Assembly (NCBI GenBank): GCA_027619595.1
Contig: JAQCHP010000006.1
Coordinates: forward strand, 1-64,000
Source: Planctomycetota bacterium
GTDB taxonomy: Bacteria > Planctomycetota > Planctomycetia > Pirellulales > Pirellulaceae
Direction: 5' to 3'
Length of the DNA: 64,000 nucleotides
The notes beneath the pieces are model-generated. The model worked only from the letters and a program-made list of their open reading frames with translations, did not search any database and was not told where the DNA came from. Shown in pieces: positions 18,601-25,994 of the stretch; the first letter of the stretch is position 1, and each line of letters begins with the position of its first letter. The translations under genes were made by a program, and so were the position numbers.

Positions 18601-19080
18601 TTCGGTTAACGACTTGTTCGACCCCTGCGTGACCAGCGTCAACGTTTCAACGGCGTGATCGAAGTGTTCCGCCTGCCCTTCACCCGGCTGATTTGCCAAT
18701 TGCAATTGGCTCATGCCCAGGTTGTAACGCGCTTCGGCAGCTCGACTGTCAGCAGGATACTTTTGCAGAAATTTTGCCCAAGCCTCGGCAGCCAAATCAA
18801 AAGCCTGATTATTCTGGAAGTTGGCCGCATCGGTGAACAGCTGAATGAGTTCGGGGGGTGCCGCCTTCTCACCGTCATTTTGAGGGGGGGACGCGCCATC
18901 GTTGGGCTTCTTGGACGAGGATTCGGCCGCCTTTGCCGGTGCGGGAACTTTCGCGGGATCTTCCGCAGATAGGACCGGCGATACACATTGCCCCGTGAAG
19001 CCGACGATGGACATCCAGCAGACCCAACCGTACAACGGTCGCCGTAAGATAACCATCGGAGCATGACTACAAGATTTCAT
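15682..19080 (-). CDS. Giant exported tetratricopeptide repeat protein
   Basis: A 1132-aa protein with a signal peptide (cleavage likely after VLSA, about residue 39) and a short Pro/Ala/Lys linker. The rest is a continuous array of about 25 TPR or TPR-like pairs (e.g. FDLAAEAWAKFLQKYPADSRAAEARYNLG). The repeats resemble those of CpoB/YbgF and outer-membrane assembly lipoproteins. Its position directly upstream of exbB and exbD suggests a periplasmic scaffold working with that motor, analogous to Tol-Pal partners. I infer this from order only. It is the first gene of the operon; the promoter should be in 19081-19231, where GACGCC/GGCGTC forms a hairpin in the leader. Confidence 0.82.
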   Translation of the reverse strand: MKSCSHAPMVILRRPLYGWVCWMSIVGFTGQCVSPVLSAEDPAKVPAPAKAAESSSKKPNDGASPPQNDGEKAAPPELIQLFTDAANFQNNQAFDLAAEAWAKFLQKYPADSRAAEARYNLGMSQLQLANQPGEGQAEHFDHAVETLTLVTQGSNKSLTEEAWLNLGLAHYTWALNETEGEQKEERLRQCVEALSRYLSDFPDAGRKDQALFYLGECQYLRQDLPAALKSYAQLVEEFPGSGLVPDGLYALGVALEESQDFAGAEGAFKKFLDSQPDHTLVPEVMTRRAETMLQQKKFAEAAQEFELAAKKPDYLQADHALFRAAYSWASLDDFRRGAETFSQLVRDFSASPLAAEATIAAARSFYRVPDVEAAREWYKKAFLLEGSPQAIVLANEAAHWLNRDALQARRADEVLQRVESRLPLAKPTDYLVHLRLDRADAWYQDTDHKPKAVTEYEAIAKEFPEHYLTPRALYNAAHAYLEKGDFEKAREIANTPLPRGADQPVTPLEAELRSVAAESALQIKEFEQADKLFAELRETGPEAYRSYWGVRQALALNLANRHEAAIQILDEVFPSLQSTSHQAESLYVRGLCQLALGNAVDAEESLTKSLASDRRWKQADEALFALARVQRTTQSSAAARKTLADLLQEFPQSAVLDECHLRWADFAYADKVYREAVEHYQEVLEKWPSSSWVPFAYYGLGWSQLGLNEQSAARDSFASLMEKFPQHSLAGRARYARGVAGQRMGEYESARTDFDQFVTDHSTEEHADEALYLSSVCSTALKQSERAVASLQRLLKEYPKYHRTDRARYDLAWALKESGQGEQSLEQFQALAAMSPTSSLAVEALYHLAENDYVAAKYEDAAKRYVVLQSHPALADNPELGEKATYKLAWCDFQTGKFEQARDKFDQQIKQFPTGALRHDAIFMVGESYFNLHEYAKALEQYQRLKVDDLRVEILPALYLHSGQCAAQLKRWEESLKFLSVVPEKYANSGNVHQANYEIAWAYHQTGRRDEAIRVYQKVADVARNAIGARARFMIGELLFEQKQYAKAVQEFQKVMYGYGGNDAPEPLQVWQAKAGFEAGQCATAVARLSRDAASKQRWIAEASKAFQYVVKSHPQSEEAATAKQRLQGLSP

Positions 19081-19231
19081 AAAACGTCCTGTATTCGGGG
19101 GACGCCGCTGGGCGTCGGCCCGGTGAAAGCTGCGTATTCAATTTTTCTCCGCAGTTCAAGTTTCCACAGTTCAAATTGAGGTCCACCGCATGTTACATTG
19201 GTGGATCGACAAGCATCCATCTTAATCGCCA

Positions 19232-20215
19232 ATGAGTCAAAACGCCATGAAGCATGTACTGGTCACCGGTGGGGCCGGTTTTATCGGCTCCCATTTGACC
19301 GAATCGCTCCTGAACGACGGATACGCGGTGCGTGTCGTGGACAATGAGTCGACCGGTCGACAGGAAAACCTAGCTAAGGTCTGGAAACACCCCCATTTGG
19401 AGTACATACCAGGTACGGTGACCGACCCGGACCTGGTCCGAGACGTAGTCCAAGGTTGCCAAATGGTTTTCCATCTTGCGGCGTCCGTGGGAGTTGCGCT
19501 CGTCGATCGAGACCCGATCGAAACGGTAGAACAGAATATTCGACCGGTGGCCCTCCTCTTGGAGGAGCTGCGACAGATTCGGGATCGGCAGGGGATCCGG
19601 GTTCGTTTTTTCCTTGCCAGCAGTAGTGAAGTCTACGGCAAGAACCCCAAGGATTCATGGGACGAAGCGGATGAACTGCACTTCGGTCCGACCACCTGCA
19701 TGCGCTGGTCGTATGGCATGTCGAAAGCGATCGACGAATTCCTAACCTTGGCCCACGGCAGGCAATACGGACTGCCGGTAGTCATCGCGCGGTTTTTCAA
19801 CGTCGCTGGACCTCGACAAACTGGCGTCTACGGCATGGTCCTACCCCGTTTTGTTCAAGCAGCGTTAGCCGGGCAACCGCTCGTGGTGCATGACGACGGC
19901 CTACAAGAGCGGTGCTTTGCCCATGTGTCCGACGTTGTCGCTGCCGTTCGTGCGCTGATGGATTCACCGCAGACGATCGGAAGTATCTTCAACGTTGGTA
20001 CCGACGAAGCGGTCACCATCCGGCAACTAGCAGAACGAGTCATCGATCGAGCCGATTCAGTCAGTCGTATTACCTTTCAACCCTATTCAGACGCTTACAG
20101 CGCAGATTTCCAGGATGTTCGCCGACGGGTGCCCAACCTATCAAAATTGCGATCCGCGATCGCTGTGCGGCCGAAATATCGCCTCAACGATATTATTGAT
20201 GAACTTGTGCAGTAG
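19232..20215 (+). CDS. NAD-dependent nucleotide-sugar epimerase/dehydratase
   Basis: A 327-aa extended short-chain dehydrogenase. It has the Rossmann motif GGAGFIGSHL near the N-terminus, SSSEVYG at the active site, and the catalytic YGMSK (Tyr-x3-Lys). It belongs to the group of UDP-glucose 4-epimerases, UDP-glucuronate decarboxylases and related enzymes; the HLAASVGVALVDRDP segment recalls UDP-xylose-type enzymes, but the substrate is not certain. It probably supplies a sugar nucleotide for envelope polysaccharides. ATG 19232 has no clear ribosome site; ATG 19247 (MKHVLVTGG) is an equally good start. It converges with proB. Confidence 0.82.
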   Translation: MSQNAMKHVLVTGGAGFIGSHLTESLLNDGYAVRVVDNESTGRQENLAKVWKHPHLEYIPGTVTDPDLVRDVVQGCQMVFHLAASVGVALVDRDPIETVEQNIRPVALLLEELRQIRDRQGIRVRFFLASSSEVYGKNPKDSWDEADELHFGPTTCMRWSYGMSKAIDEFLTLAHGRQYGLPVVIARFFNVAGPRQTGVYGMVLPRFVQAALAGQPLVVHDDGLQERCFAHVSDVVAAVRALMDSPQTIGSIFNVGTDEAVTIRQLAERVIDRADSVSRITFQPYSDAYSADFQDVRRRVPNLSKLRSAIAVRPKYRLNDIIDELVQ

Positions 20216-20287
20216 TTGTCGCGACGCAGGAATACCGTTTATTTCGTTACGATTTCTAGCAATTCGTAGTGCGAATGGCTCTCGCCG

Positions 20288-21454
20288 TCAGACCTTTTCG
20301 CTGCCCGACTCGCGATCGCAACTGGTGACGGCCAAATTGTCGCGATGGACAACCTCTTCATACGGACATTGCCCCAGCAACTCCAGAATCTCACTGCTAC
20401 GCAGTCCGCGAATCCGCAGGATGTCGGCGGCCGAATAGTTGGTTAAACCGCGTGCGATCTCACGGCGTTCTTGATCGCGAATAGAAACGACATCCCCCTT
20501 GTCGAAGTTCCCAATACTATCGGTAATGCCGATCGCGAGCAGGCTCTTGCCGTGGTTTACCAACGCCTGACATGCTCCGGCATCGACGATAATCTCTCCG
20601 CGTGGTCGCACCGCAAAGGCGATCCAACGTTTCCAGGGAGTCACTCGCTTTCCTTGGGCTGTGAACAGAGTTCCCACCGATTCGCAGGCCAAGATTCTCT
20701 GAAGCACCTGGGGTTCATGCCCTCCAGCGATGATCACATTCTCGCCGGCAGTCGTGGCAATACGTGCTGCCTCCAACTTGCTCCCCATCCCCCCTTTCGA
20801 TAGGTGATTTTTTGTCAGTTGGACATAGCCTAGAACCTGATCATCGATGGCCGTTACGGTGGGGATACGTTGTGACGACGGGAGTCGCGGATCGCCGTCG
20901 TAAAGCCCCTGCACATCCGACAAAATTACCAGCAAAGGAGCCCGCAACAGGTTGGTGACCATGGCCGCCAACCGGTCGTTGTCTCCAAAGGTCGTCTGAA
21001 GTTCATCCACGGCCACAGTATCGTTTTCGTTGACGATCGGCACGGCGCCCAAATGCATCAACGTGAGCAGCGTATTGCGGACGTTAAGGTACCGCCCGTG
21101 GTGATTCAAGTCGTCGGCGGTTAGCAAAACCTGACCCGCCATCCGCCCGTGATGCTGCAGAATCCGATCATACGCTTCGATCAGTTTCGTCTGACCGATG
21201 GCGGCCACGGCCTGTAAATGAGCCAAATCGTTGGGCCGTTCCTTCCAGCCCATTTGGCTCATGCCGGCTCCGACCGCACCGCTGCTCACCAGCACGACTT
21301 TGCGACCGCTTTCGAGCCAACTACACAGCCCCTCACTCAATCGCCGTATCTGGTCCTCGTCCAAGTGGCCATCGGACCGCGTCAAAACACGGGTGCCCAC
21401 CTTGACTACCACAATATCTGTTTGGGAAATGACTTCCTGACGAAGCGAGTCCAC
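20288..21454 (-). CDS. proB: Glutamate 5-kinase with PUA domain
   Basis: A cytoplasmic enzyme that phosphorylates glutamate, the first step of proline synthesis. The amino-acid kinase domain spans about residues 10-250, with VVVKVGTRVLT, VSSGAVGAGM, NENDTVAVDELQTTFGDNDRLAAMV and KNHLSKGGMGSKLEAA. A PUA domain (about 275-360) includes GEIIVDAGACQAL and ALVNHGKSLL. I chose GTG 21454 (reads VDSLRQEVISQ), because AAAGGA lies 10 nt upstream and the length (388 aa) fits; ATG 21514 is an alternative. The open frame extends far upstream, but that part overlaps purF. proA is not in the window. Confidence 0.9.
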   Translation of the reverse strand: MDSLRQEVISQTDIVVVKVGTRVLTRSDGHLDEDQIRRLSEGLCSWLESGRKVVLVSSGAVGAGMSQMGWKERPNDLAHLQAVAAIGQTKLIEAYDRILQHHGRMAGQVLLTADDLNHHGRYLNVRNTLLTLMHLGAVPIVNENDTVAVDELQTTFGDNDRLAAMVTNLLRAPLLVILSDVQGLYDGDPRLPSSQRIPTVTAIDDQVLGYVQLTKNHLSKGGMGSKLEAARIATTAGENVIIAGGHEPQVLQRILACESVGTLFTAQGKRVTPWKRWIAFAVRPRGEIIVDAGACQALVNHGKSLLAIGITDSIGNFDKGDVVSIRDQERREIARGLTNYSAADILRIRGLRSSEILELLGQCPYEEVVHRDNLAVTSCDRESGSEKV

Positions 21455-21673
21455 GGTGGACGATTCCTTTGCGATCTTTACGATAAGGGGAATTGGCTTG
21501 AGCCGCCCGATCATACCACGAAACGAGCGGTTTTCCCCAGGGCAGACGGGCAAATTCGCTGGTACCGGGGGTAGGGCAATGGGACGCGGGTCCGCTAGAC
21601 TGATGCTTCGCACGGCATTGAGAATCGCCGCGGCGTCTTGCACGATTGAGAGACCGGCCAGGGGTACCATTCG

Positions 21674-23263
21674 ATGAGCGACGAAATTCGGGACGAATGC
21701 GGAGTCGCCGCCATCTATTATTGGGACGCCGCGCGGACCAGCCCCATCGTCCCCGACTACTTTCAAACCTCGCGTCTCATCCCCCGAATGTTGCTCGATA
21801 TCCAAAATCGAGGACAATTGGCCGCCGGCCTGACCGCCTTTGATCCGCGTAGCCCACAGCTCCTGCGTACTCTTAAGGATGTCGGCACGGTCAGCGAAGT
21901 TTTTCGTTTGTCGCATCCTGGCAAGCGAGAAAGCATCATGCAGCAATACCCTGGCTGTGCGGCCATCGGACACGTACGCTACGCCACGTGTGGCGAAGAT
22001 GATCGTGAAAATGCTCAGCCCTTCGAGCGACATCACTTGCAAAAGCACAAATGGTTTAGCTTTGGCTTTAACGGCCAATTGGCGAACTATGCGGAGTTGC
22101 GTCGGGAAGTTCTGCACGGTGACGACTATCATCTGTCACGCGACACCGACACGGAAATCTTCATGCACCTCATTAGTCGCGAAACGTCGGGCGACCGTCG
22201 CCCCCATGTACGCGACATGCTCAAATCCACCAGCCAACAACTTGACGGAGCCTACAGCCTTGTCTACCTGAACGCTTGCGGAGAAATGATCGTTGCCCGC
22301 GATCCGTTGGGAATCAAGCCGCTCTGTTATGCGGCAGAGGGTCCGCTGTTCGCTGCAGCGAGCGAAAGTGTTCCCTTAACAAACCTCGGCTTTCGCTCAG
22401 AGAATATCCGCAGTGTCGAACCTGGCGAAGTCCTTACCATCAGCCCGCGTGGAATCGAGCGTGGACGATTGTCCGAATCAACCGGTCGCGCACATTGCTT
22501 CTTTGAATGGGTCTATTTCGCCAACGTTGCCAGCACTCTTGACAATCGCAGTGTTTACCTTTCTCGTACGGCCCTCGGCGCAGAACTCGCTCGCATCGAA
22601 AAAGAACAGCCCTTGCTAACTCTTGATGGCGACACGATTGTAGTGCCCGTCCCTGATACGAGCAAAGCGGCGGCCGACTCCATGGCCTACGAACTGGGAA
22701 TCCCCTGCCGCGAGGGGCTAATTCGCAACCGCTATTCGGGCCGAACGTTTATTGAAACAGGCAAAGGACGTCAGCGTGCCGCACAACTTAAGTACACACC
22801 ACTTCGCGAAGTACTGGATGGCAAACGCGTCCTCCTCGTCGAAGACTCCATAGTACGTTCCACGACAATGAAGGTACTGCTCGGTCGTATGCGAGAAGAG
22901 ACTCGCGTCCGAGAAATTCACGTGCGTGTCGCTTGTCCCCCAATCGTAGCCCCCTGTTTCTATGGGATCGATATGTCGACGGTTGCGGAACTATTTGCGA
23001 CCCGTTATCTGAATGCGGATAATCCACTTACCTCCGACATCGAAGCTCAAATGGCCGCAGATCTGGGCGCGGACTCGTTACGTTACCTGCCTCGAGAATC
23101 GGTCGCACGAGCTATCCAACGTCCCTCCAATGAACTCTGTCAGGCGTGCATCACTGGGAATTATCCGACCGCTTCCGGCGCGAAACTCTATCAAATCGCT
23201 CTTCAGGCCCCTAGTACCGTCCAGCCCGAGCACGCGCGGGGCGCAAGGACCTACGAATCCTAG
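21674..23263 (+). CDS. purF: Amidophosphoribosyltransferase-like enzyme
   Basis: A 529-aa class II glutamine amidotransferase fused to a type I phosphoribosyltransferase. The N-terminal MSDEIRDECGVAAIY places the nucleophile Cys after DE, as in PurF; IGHVRYATCGEDDRENAQPF and FGFNGQLANYAELR complete the glutaminase site. The PRPP loop is VLLVEDSIVRSTTMK. PurF makes 5-phosphoribosylamine at the start of purine synthesis. The Cys after DE requires a propeptide of 8 residues, which is present as MSDEIRDE. The region around the second substrate site (KYTPLREVLDGK) differs a little from classical PurF, so a paralogous role remains possible. AGGGG upstream of the ATG supports the start. Confidence 0.87.
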   Translation: MSDEIRDECGVAAIYYWDAARTSPIVPDYFQTSRLIPRMLLDIQNRGQLAAGLTAFDPRSPQLLRTLKDVGTVSEVFRLSHPGKRESIMQQYPGCAAIGHVRYATCGEDDRENAQPFERHHLQKHKWFSFGFNGQLANYAELRREVLHGDDYHLSRDTDTEIFMHLISRETSGDRRPHVRDMLKSTSQQLDGAYSLVYLNACGEMIVARDPLGIKPLCYAAEGPLFAAASESVPLTNLGFRSENIRSVEPGEVLTISPRGIERGRLSESTGRAHCFFEWVYFANVASTLDNRSVYLSRTALGAELARIEKEQPLLTLDGDTIVVPVPDTSKAAADSMAYELGIPCREGLIRNRYSGRTFIETGKGRQRAAQLKYTPLREVLDGKRVLLVEDSIVRSTTMKVLLGRMREETRVREIHVRVACPPIVAPCFYGIDMSTVAELFATRYLNADNPLTSDIEAQMAADLGADSLRYLPRESVARAIQRPSNELCQACITGNYPTASGAKLYQIALQAPSTVQPEHARGARTYES

Positions 23264-23467
23264 ACGGACGTTGGCCTGAGAACCGTTTCGATCGCGGTTC
23301 GCTCTAGAAGCGTCTCAGGATCGACGCTCGCATCTCTTATTCGGTCCCGTTCGGCGCACCGATCAAGATACGTCCTGGACCTGCGAAGCCGGCCAAAGTT
23401 CTATAAATTGATCGCGAACATTCAAATCGAGGTTGTGGACATAGTCCGATGGAATTTTTGTCTTCTC

Positions 23468-23607
23468 CTCACAGAGGCACGGAGCCACGGAGAAAAGTTG
23501 ACAACTCGACGCGGACAGTTCGAATCGTGCCATCCTTCATCAATGCCTCGACGATCAACGTGCCTATCTCGTTCTCCTGCACCTCCGTGCCTTTGTGGCT
23601 CCGTGAG
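23468..23607. repeat. Inverted-repeat mini-element A
   Basis: Left arm CTCACAGAGGCACGGAGCC at 23468 onward and right arm CTCCGTGCCTTTGTGGCTC, ending CCGTGAG at 23607. The arms (25 bp each) are imperfect inverted copies enclosing 90 bp of unique sequence. The whole unit is 140 bp, the size of a MITE-like element. Similar CACGGAG repeats are common in intergenic DNA of environmental bacteria. Confidence 0.6.
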
Positions 23608-23667
23608 ACATCCATTTCGCAACAGAACCAAACAAAACCAAAAACAAAACCAAAGACAGTCTTTGTT

Positions 23668-23875
23668 TGGGGGAAGGTTGGGTACCCTAGGGAAACTTAC
23701 TTCGACGGCGAAAATACCCATTTCCACCAGGTTGCCGAGAAACAAAGACTGCCTCCTTGTCCTTCTTGGTTTTGGGGAAGGTTGGGTACCCTAGGGGAAC
23801 TTACCTAGCTGGCGAAACTACCCATTTACACCAGTTTGCCGCGAAACAAAGACTGCCTCCTTGTCTTTCTTGCTA
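23668..23875. repeat. 104-bp tandem duplication
   Basis: Two copies with a period of 104 bp: both contain GGAAGGTTGGGTACCCTAGG (first GGTACC at 23681, second at 23785) and end with AAACAAAGACTGCCTCCTTG. The copies differ at about a dozen positions, so the duplication is not recent. Nothing coding is recognised. Confidence 0.75.
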
Positions 23876-24558
23876 GCCAGATCAGAGAAACAATCAGACG
23901 CGTCGCCCTAAAGAATGTGCCAGCGTAAAAGGGAACGTGGCTTGCAGCTCGTCGAAGCAACATGCAAGCCACGGCCACACCGGCAAGATCATCAATTCAA
24001 CGATGTTTGAACCGTACATGGATAACTGAGGGGATGCAACCTGCCAAAGTGCGGGATCTCAAGAGTGAAATGCATCCACACCTCGAATAGTCGCCTAATC
24101 AACCATCCTTGAATGACACCGAAGTGAACAGGACGAATCCACTCCCTCGAAGCCACCAACAAAGGCACCGGTGCACTTCCTCTGCGCCGCTTGTCGATCA
24201 CCGTTCGTTCCGCTCGAAGACTCGCTGCACCCAGGCGAGCGACCGACAAGCGGCTCCGACGAAGGCACCTACCGGGAACATATGTCATGTAGAACAAAAA
24301 AGAAAATTTGTGGTGACCACCACTTGCAAACCCAGGACTTCATAGTCGTCTCGGATCACCGGGACCGAGCCTTTGACGCTGACCTCCCAATGAACTCCGC
24401 TGAGGTCCCCCGTGCATCCGACTGTTCGGCGACACGAGGAGGGTGATCAACGTGGTTACTCATTTACACTGCGGGCATTGTACGGGCGGTGATTCTCCAG
24501 GGCAATCCTGCCGCGAATGCCCACACCGCGGCTCTTCCTCGTTCCGTGCACTCAATTG

Positions 24559-24670
24559 TCTCACAGAGACACAAAGACACTGAGACTGAGAAAGAATGGC
24601 ACCGTCAAAACGTAGGAGCTTCGCGTCGTACATGGACCTCTTCCCTCCGTGTGCTCGGTGGCTCCGTGAG
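24559..24670. repeat. Inverted-repeat mini-element B
   Basis: Left arm TCTCACAGAGACACAAAGAC at 24559 and right arm ending GGTGGCTCCGTGAG at 24670 are related inverted copies of the same CACRGAG family as element A. The unit is 112 bp. The middle carries no gene. Confidence 0.5.
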
Positions 24671-24673
24671 AAC

Positions 24674-24798
24674 TAAACCACGAAGAAAAGGAGTGCACGA
24701 AGGGCGGAAAGTCCATGTTTGTGTTGTCTAGCCGCGCACAACTGCGCTCCTAGGATCGCGTGCATTGTCTTCGTGAGCTTCGTGCACTTCGTGGTTAA
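24674..24798. repeat. Inverted-repeat mini-element C
   Basis: Left arm TAAACCACGAAG with GTGCACGAAGG at 24674-24704, right arm CTTCGTGCACTTCGTGGTTA ending at 24798: an inverted pair of the CCACGAAG type. The unit is about 125 bp and is directly next to element B, with only 3 bp between them. Confidence 0.6.
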
Positions 24799-24831
24799 AC
24801 TCTGCGCCTGCGATAGCGTGGGCTGGTGCCG

Positions 24832-24923
24832 GCCGAACGACCCAAGTTCATCGACCCGGCCCACGAGGGCGCACGACTGCAACCTGGACGCGATGGCCGG
24901 TTCGATGCAGCGCATGGTTAGGC
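24832..24923 (-). repeat. Degenerate integron attC-like site
   Basis: Read on the minus strand, the site starts with GCCTAAC (R'' box) that contains the stop codon TAA of the upstream gene, then ATGCGCTGCA as in many attC sites. A stem CATCGAACCGGCC/GGCCGGGTCGATG (12 of 13 paired) follows, and the far end is GTTCGGC, one change from the GTTAGGC R' box. Size 92 bp is in the attC range. The outer L boxes are not complementary, so the site is degenerate or the match is by chance. No integrase is in the window. Confidence 0.4.
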
Positions 24924-25379
24924 GCACAGTCTCGCTGTCGTAGTGACTGCCTCTTGCTCCATCGGGGCAGCCGGATAGCCAATGGTGATGCACTCATATA
25001 AATACTGCTGTAGGAACTGCTGAAAACCACCCAGCCGCTCATACTGCAACGTGTGAACAAGCTCGTGGAAAACCAGTCGGCGGTCGCCCCAACAATCCGC
25101 TCGGATGAAAATGCCATACCTCAGCGTGAGTCCGCCTGTGTGAGGCGAGACAAGCTGCGTCGCCTCTGCGGCAGCACGAAGAGCGGGATGCTCTGGAATG
25201 GGAACACCGACGACACTCAGCAATCTGACTTTTTCAGGATGTGCGACACCAATCGTCGTGGCGTCGGCGGTCTGAGCAGGTGTGAGAGCCACGCCGTCAC
25301 TTAGGATAACGCGCTCCTGTGCCTCGGCCCATGCGCAAGCCAGCGGAAGCAGCGTCTTGAACTGTTCTTGCGTAATCAT
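24918..25379 (-). CDS. Putative zinc-metalloprotease-like protein (HELVH)
   Basis: A 153-aa protein without signal peptide. The segment RLVFHELVHTLQYERLGG matches the HExxH zinc-protease pattern in its short HELVHxxQYxRxG form, as in DUF4157-like peptidase domains. Upstream lie an aliphatic helix with AWAEAQERVILSDG and IGVAHPEKVRLLSV. If active, it would hydrolyse peptides with Zn2+ held by the two His. ATG 25379 is chosen because MITQEQFKTLLPL fits the family pattern. The stop lies within the attC-like site, so the gene may be an integron cassette. Its neighbours are mobile DNA. Confidence 0.7.
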   Translation of the reverse strand: MITQEQFKTLLPLACAWAEAQERVILSDGVALTPAQTADATTIGVAHPEKVRLLSVVGVPIPEHPALRAAAEATQLVSPHTGGLTLRYGIFIRADCWGDRRLVFHELVHTLQYERLGGFQQFLQQYLYECITIGYPAAPMEQEAVTTTARLCA

Positions 25380-25523
25380 GATCGTGTGGCGATGTGCGAA
25401 TAAAGAATCCATGTATTGGGGTGGGAACGCTTCGATGAAAATCTGGCGGCTAAAACCCATGATCAAGACAGTCGTACCTGTCAGTCACAATTGTTCCATC
25501 CCCCAACGCAAGGTGTGGTAACC

Positions 25524-25778
25524 ATGGTCATTCTCGCTCTCGATTTAGGAAAACTCAACACCCTGGGCTGCTTCTTCGATACCAGAACGAGAAGGTACGA
25601 GTTCCTGAAGGTCGCAACCGGCCGCAGCCACCTCACGACGGTCTTCAAGAAGCAGAAAACCGACGTCGTTGTTAGGGAGGCCTGTGGACGATTGGGATGG
25701 ACCGTCGCCCGAACAGCGGGAGTTTCGCTGTCTTGGCAGCTCGGCCAACGCGTCGACATGATGAAGTACACGCCCTGA
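25524..25778 (+). pseudogene. IS110-family transposase, N-terminal remnant
   Basis: The 84-aa frame starts MVILALDLGKLNTLGCFFDT and continues with VVVREACGRLGWTVARTAG. This is the beginning of the DEDD RuvC-like domain of IS110 transposases, where the first Asp (in LDLGK) and Glu are catalytic. The full protein is 330-400 aa, so about three quarters are missing, and the frame ends at 25778. No IS110 C-terminal Tnp20 domain is near. Inactive remnant. Confidence 0.8.
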
Positions 25779-25994
25779 CAAAGGACCTAAAGACGACTCC
25801 GCAGAGCAAATAGACACAACGAACACGTATAATCGACACAATCGTTCCGTCACCGGACCGGAAAAAAGCCATAATTCTTTGGATTTGCGCGCAAAATCCT
25901 GGGTCATGTGGGCTCTTTTCTCTAGTGGACACCTTTTTCCTGATTGGGCCCTGTCCCGAAGTACTACCAATATTCCAATGCTGGGAGATTAACC

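Larger units (their letters stand above)
23264..24917. other. Accessory non-coding pocket with repeats
   Basis: This 1.65-kb gap has no gene I can support; the open frames are short and follow repeats. It holds three inverted-repeat mini-elements (23468-23607, 24559-24670, 24674-24798), a 104-bp tandem duplication (23668-23875), a palindrome CAAAGACAGTCTTTG at 23651-23665, and an inverted pair CCGCTTGTCGAT/GACAAGCGG (about 24186 and 24245). Together with the attC-like site and IS110 remnant to the right, it marks an insertion-prone region. Confidence 0.6.

Noticed and set aside
23408-23808. Overlapping frames of 107-128 aa near the tandem duplication
   Set aside because: Their peptides follow the inverted and tandem repeats and share no known motif.
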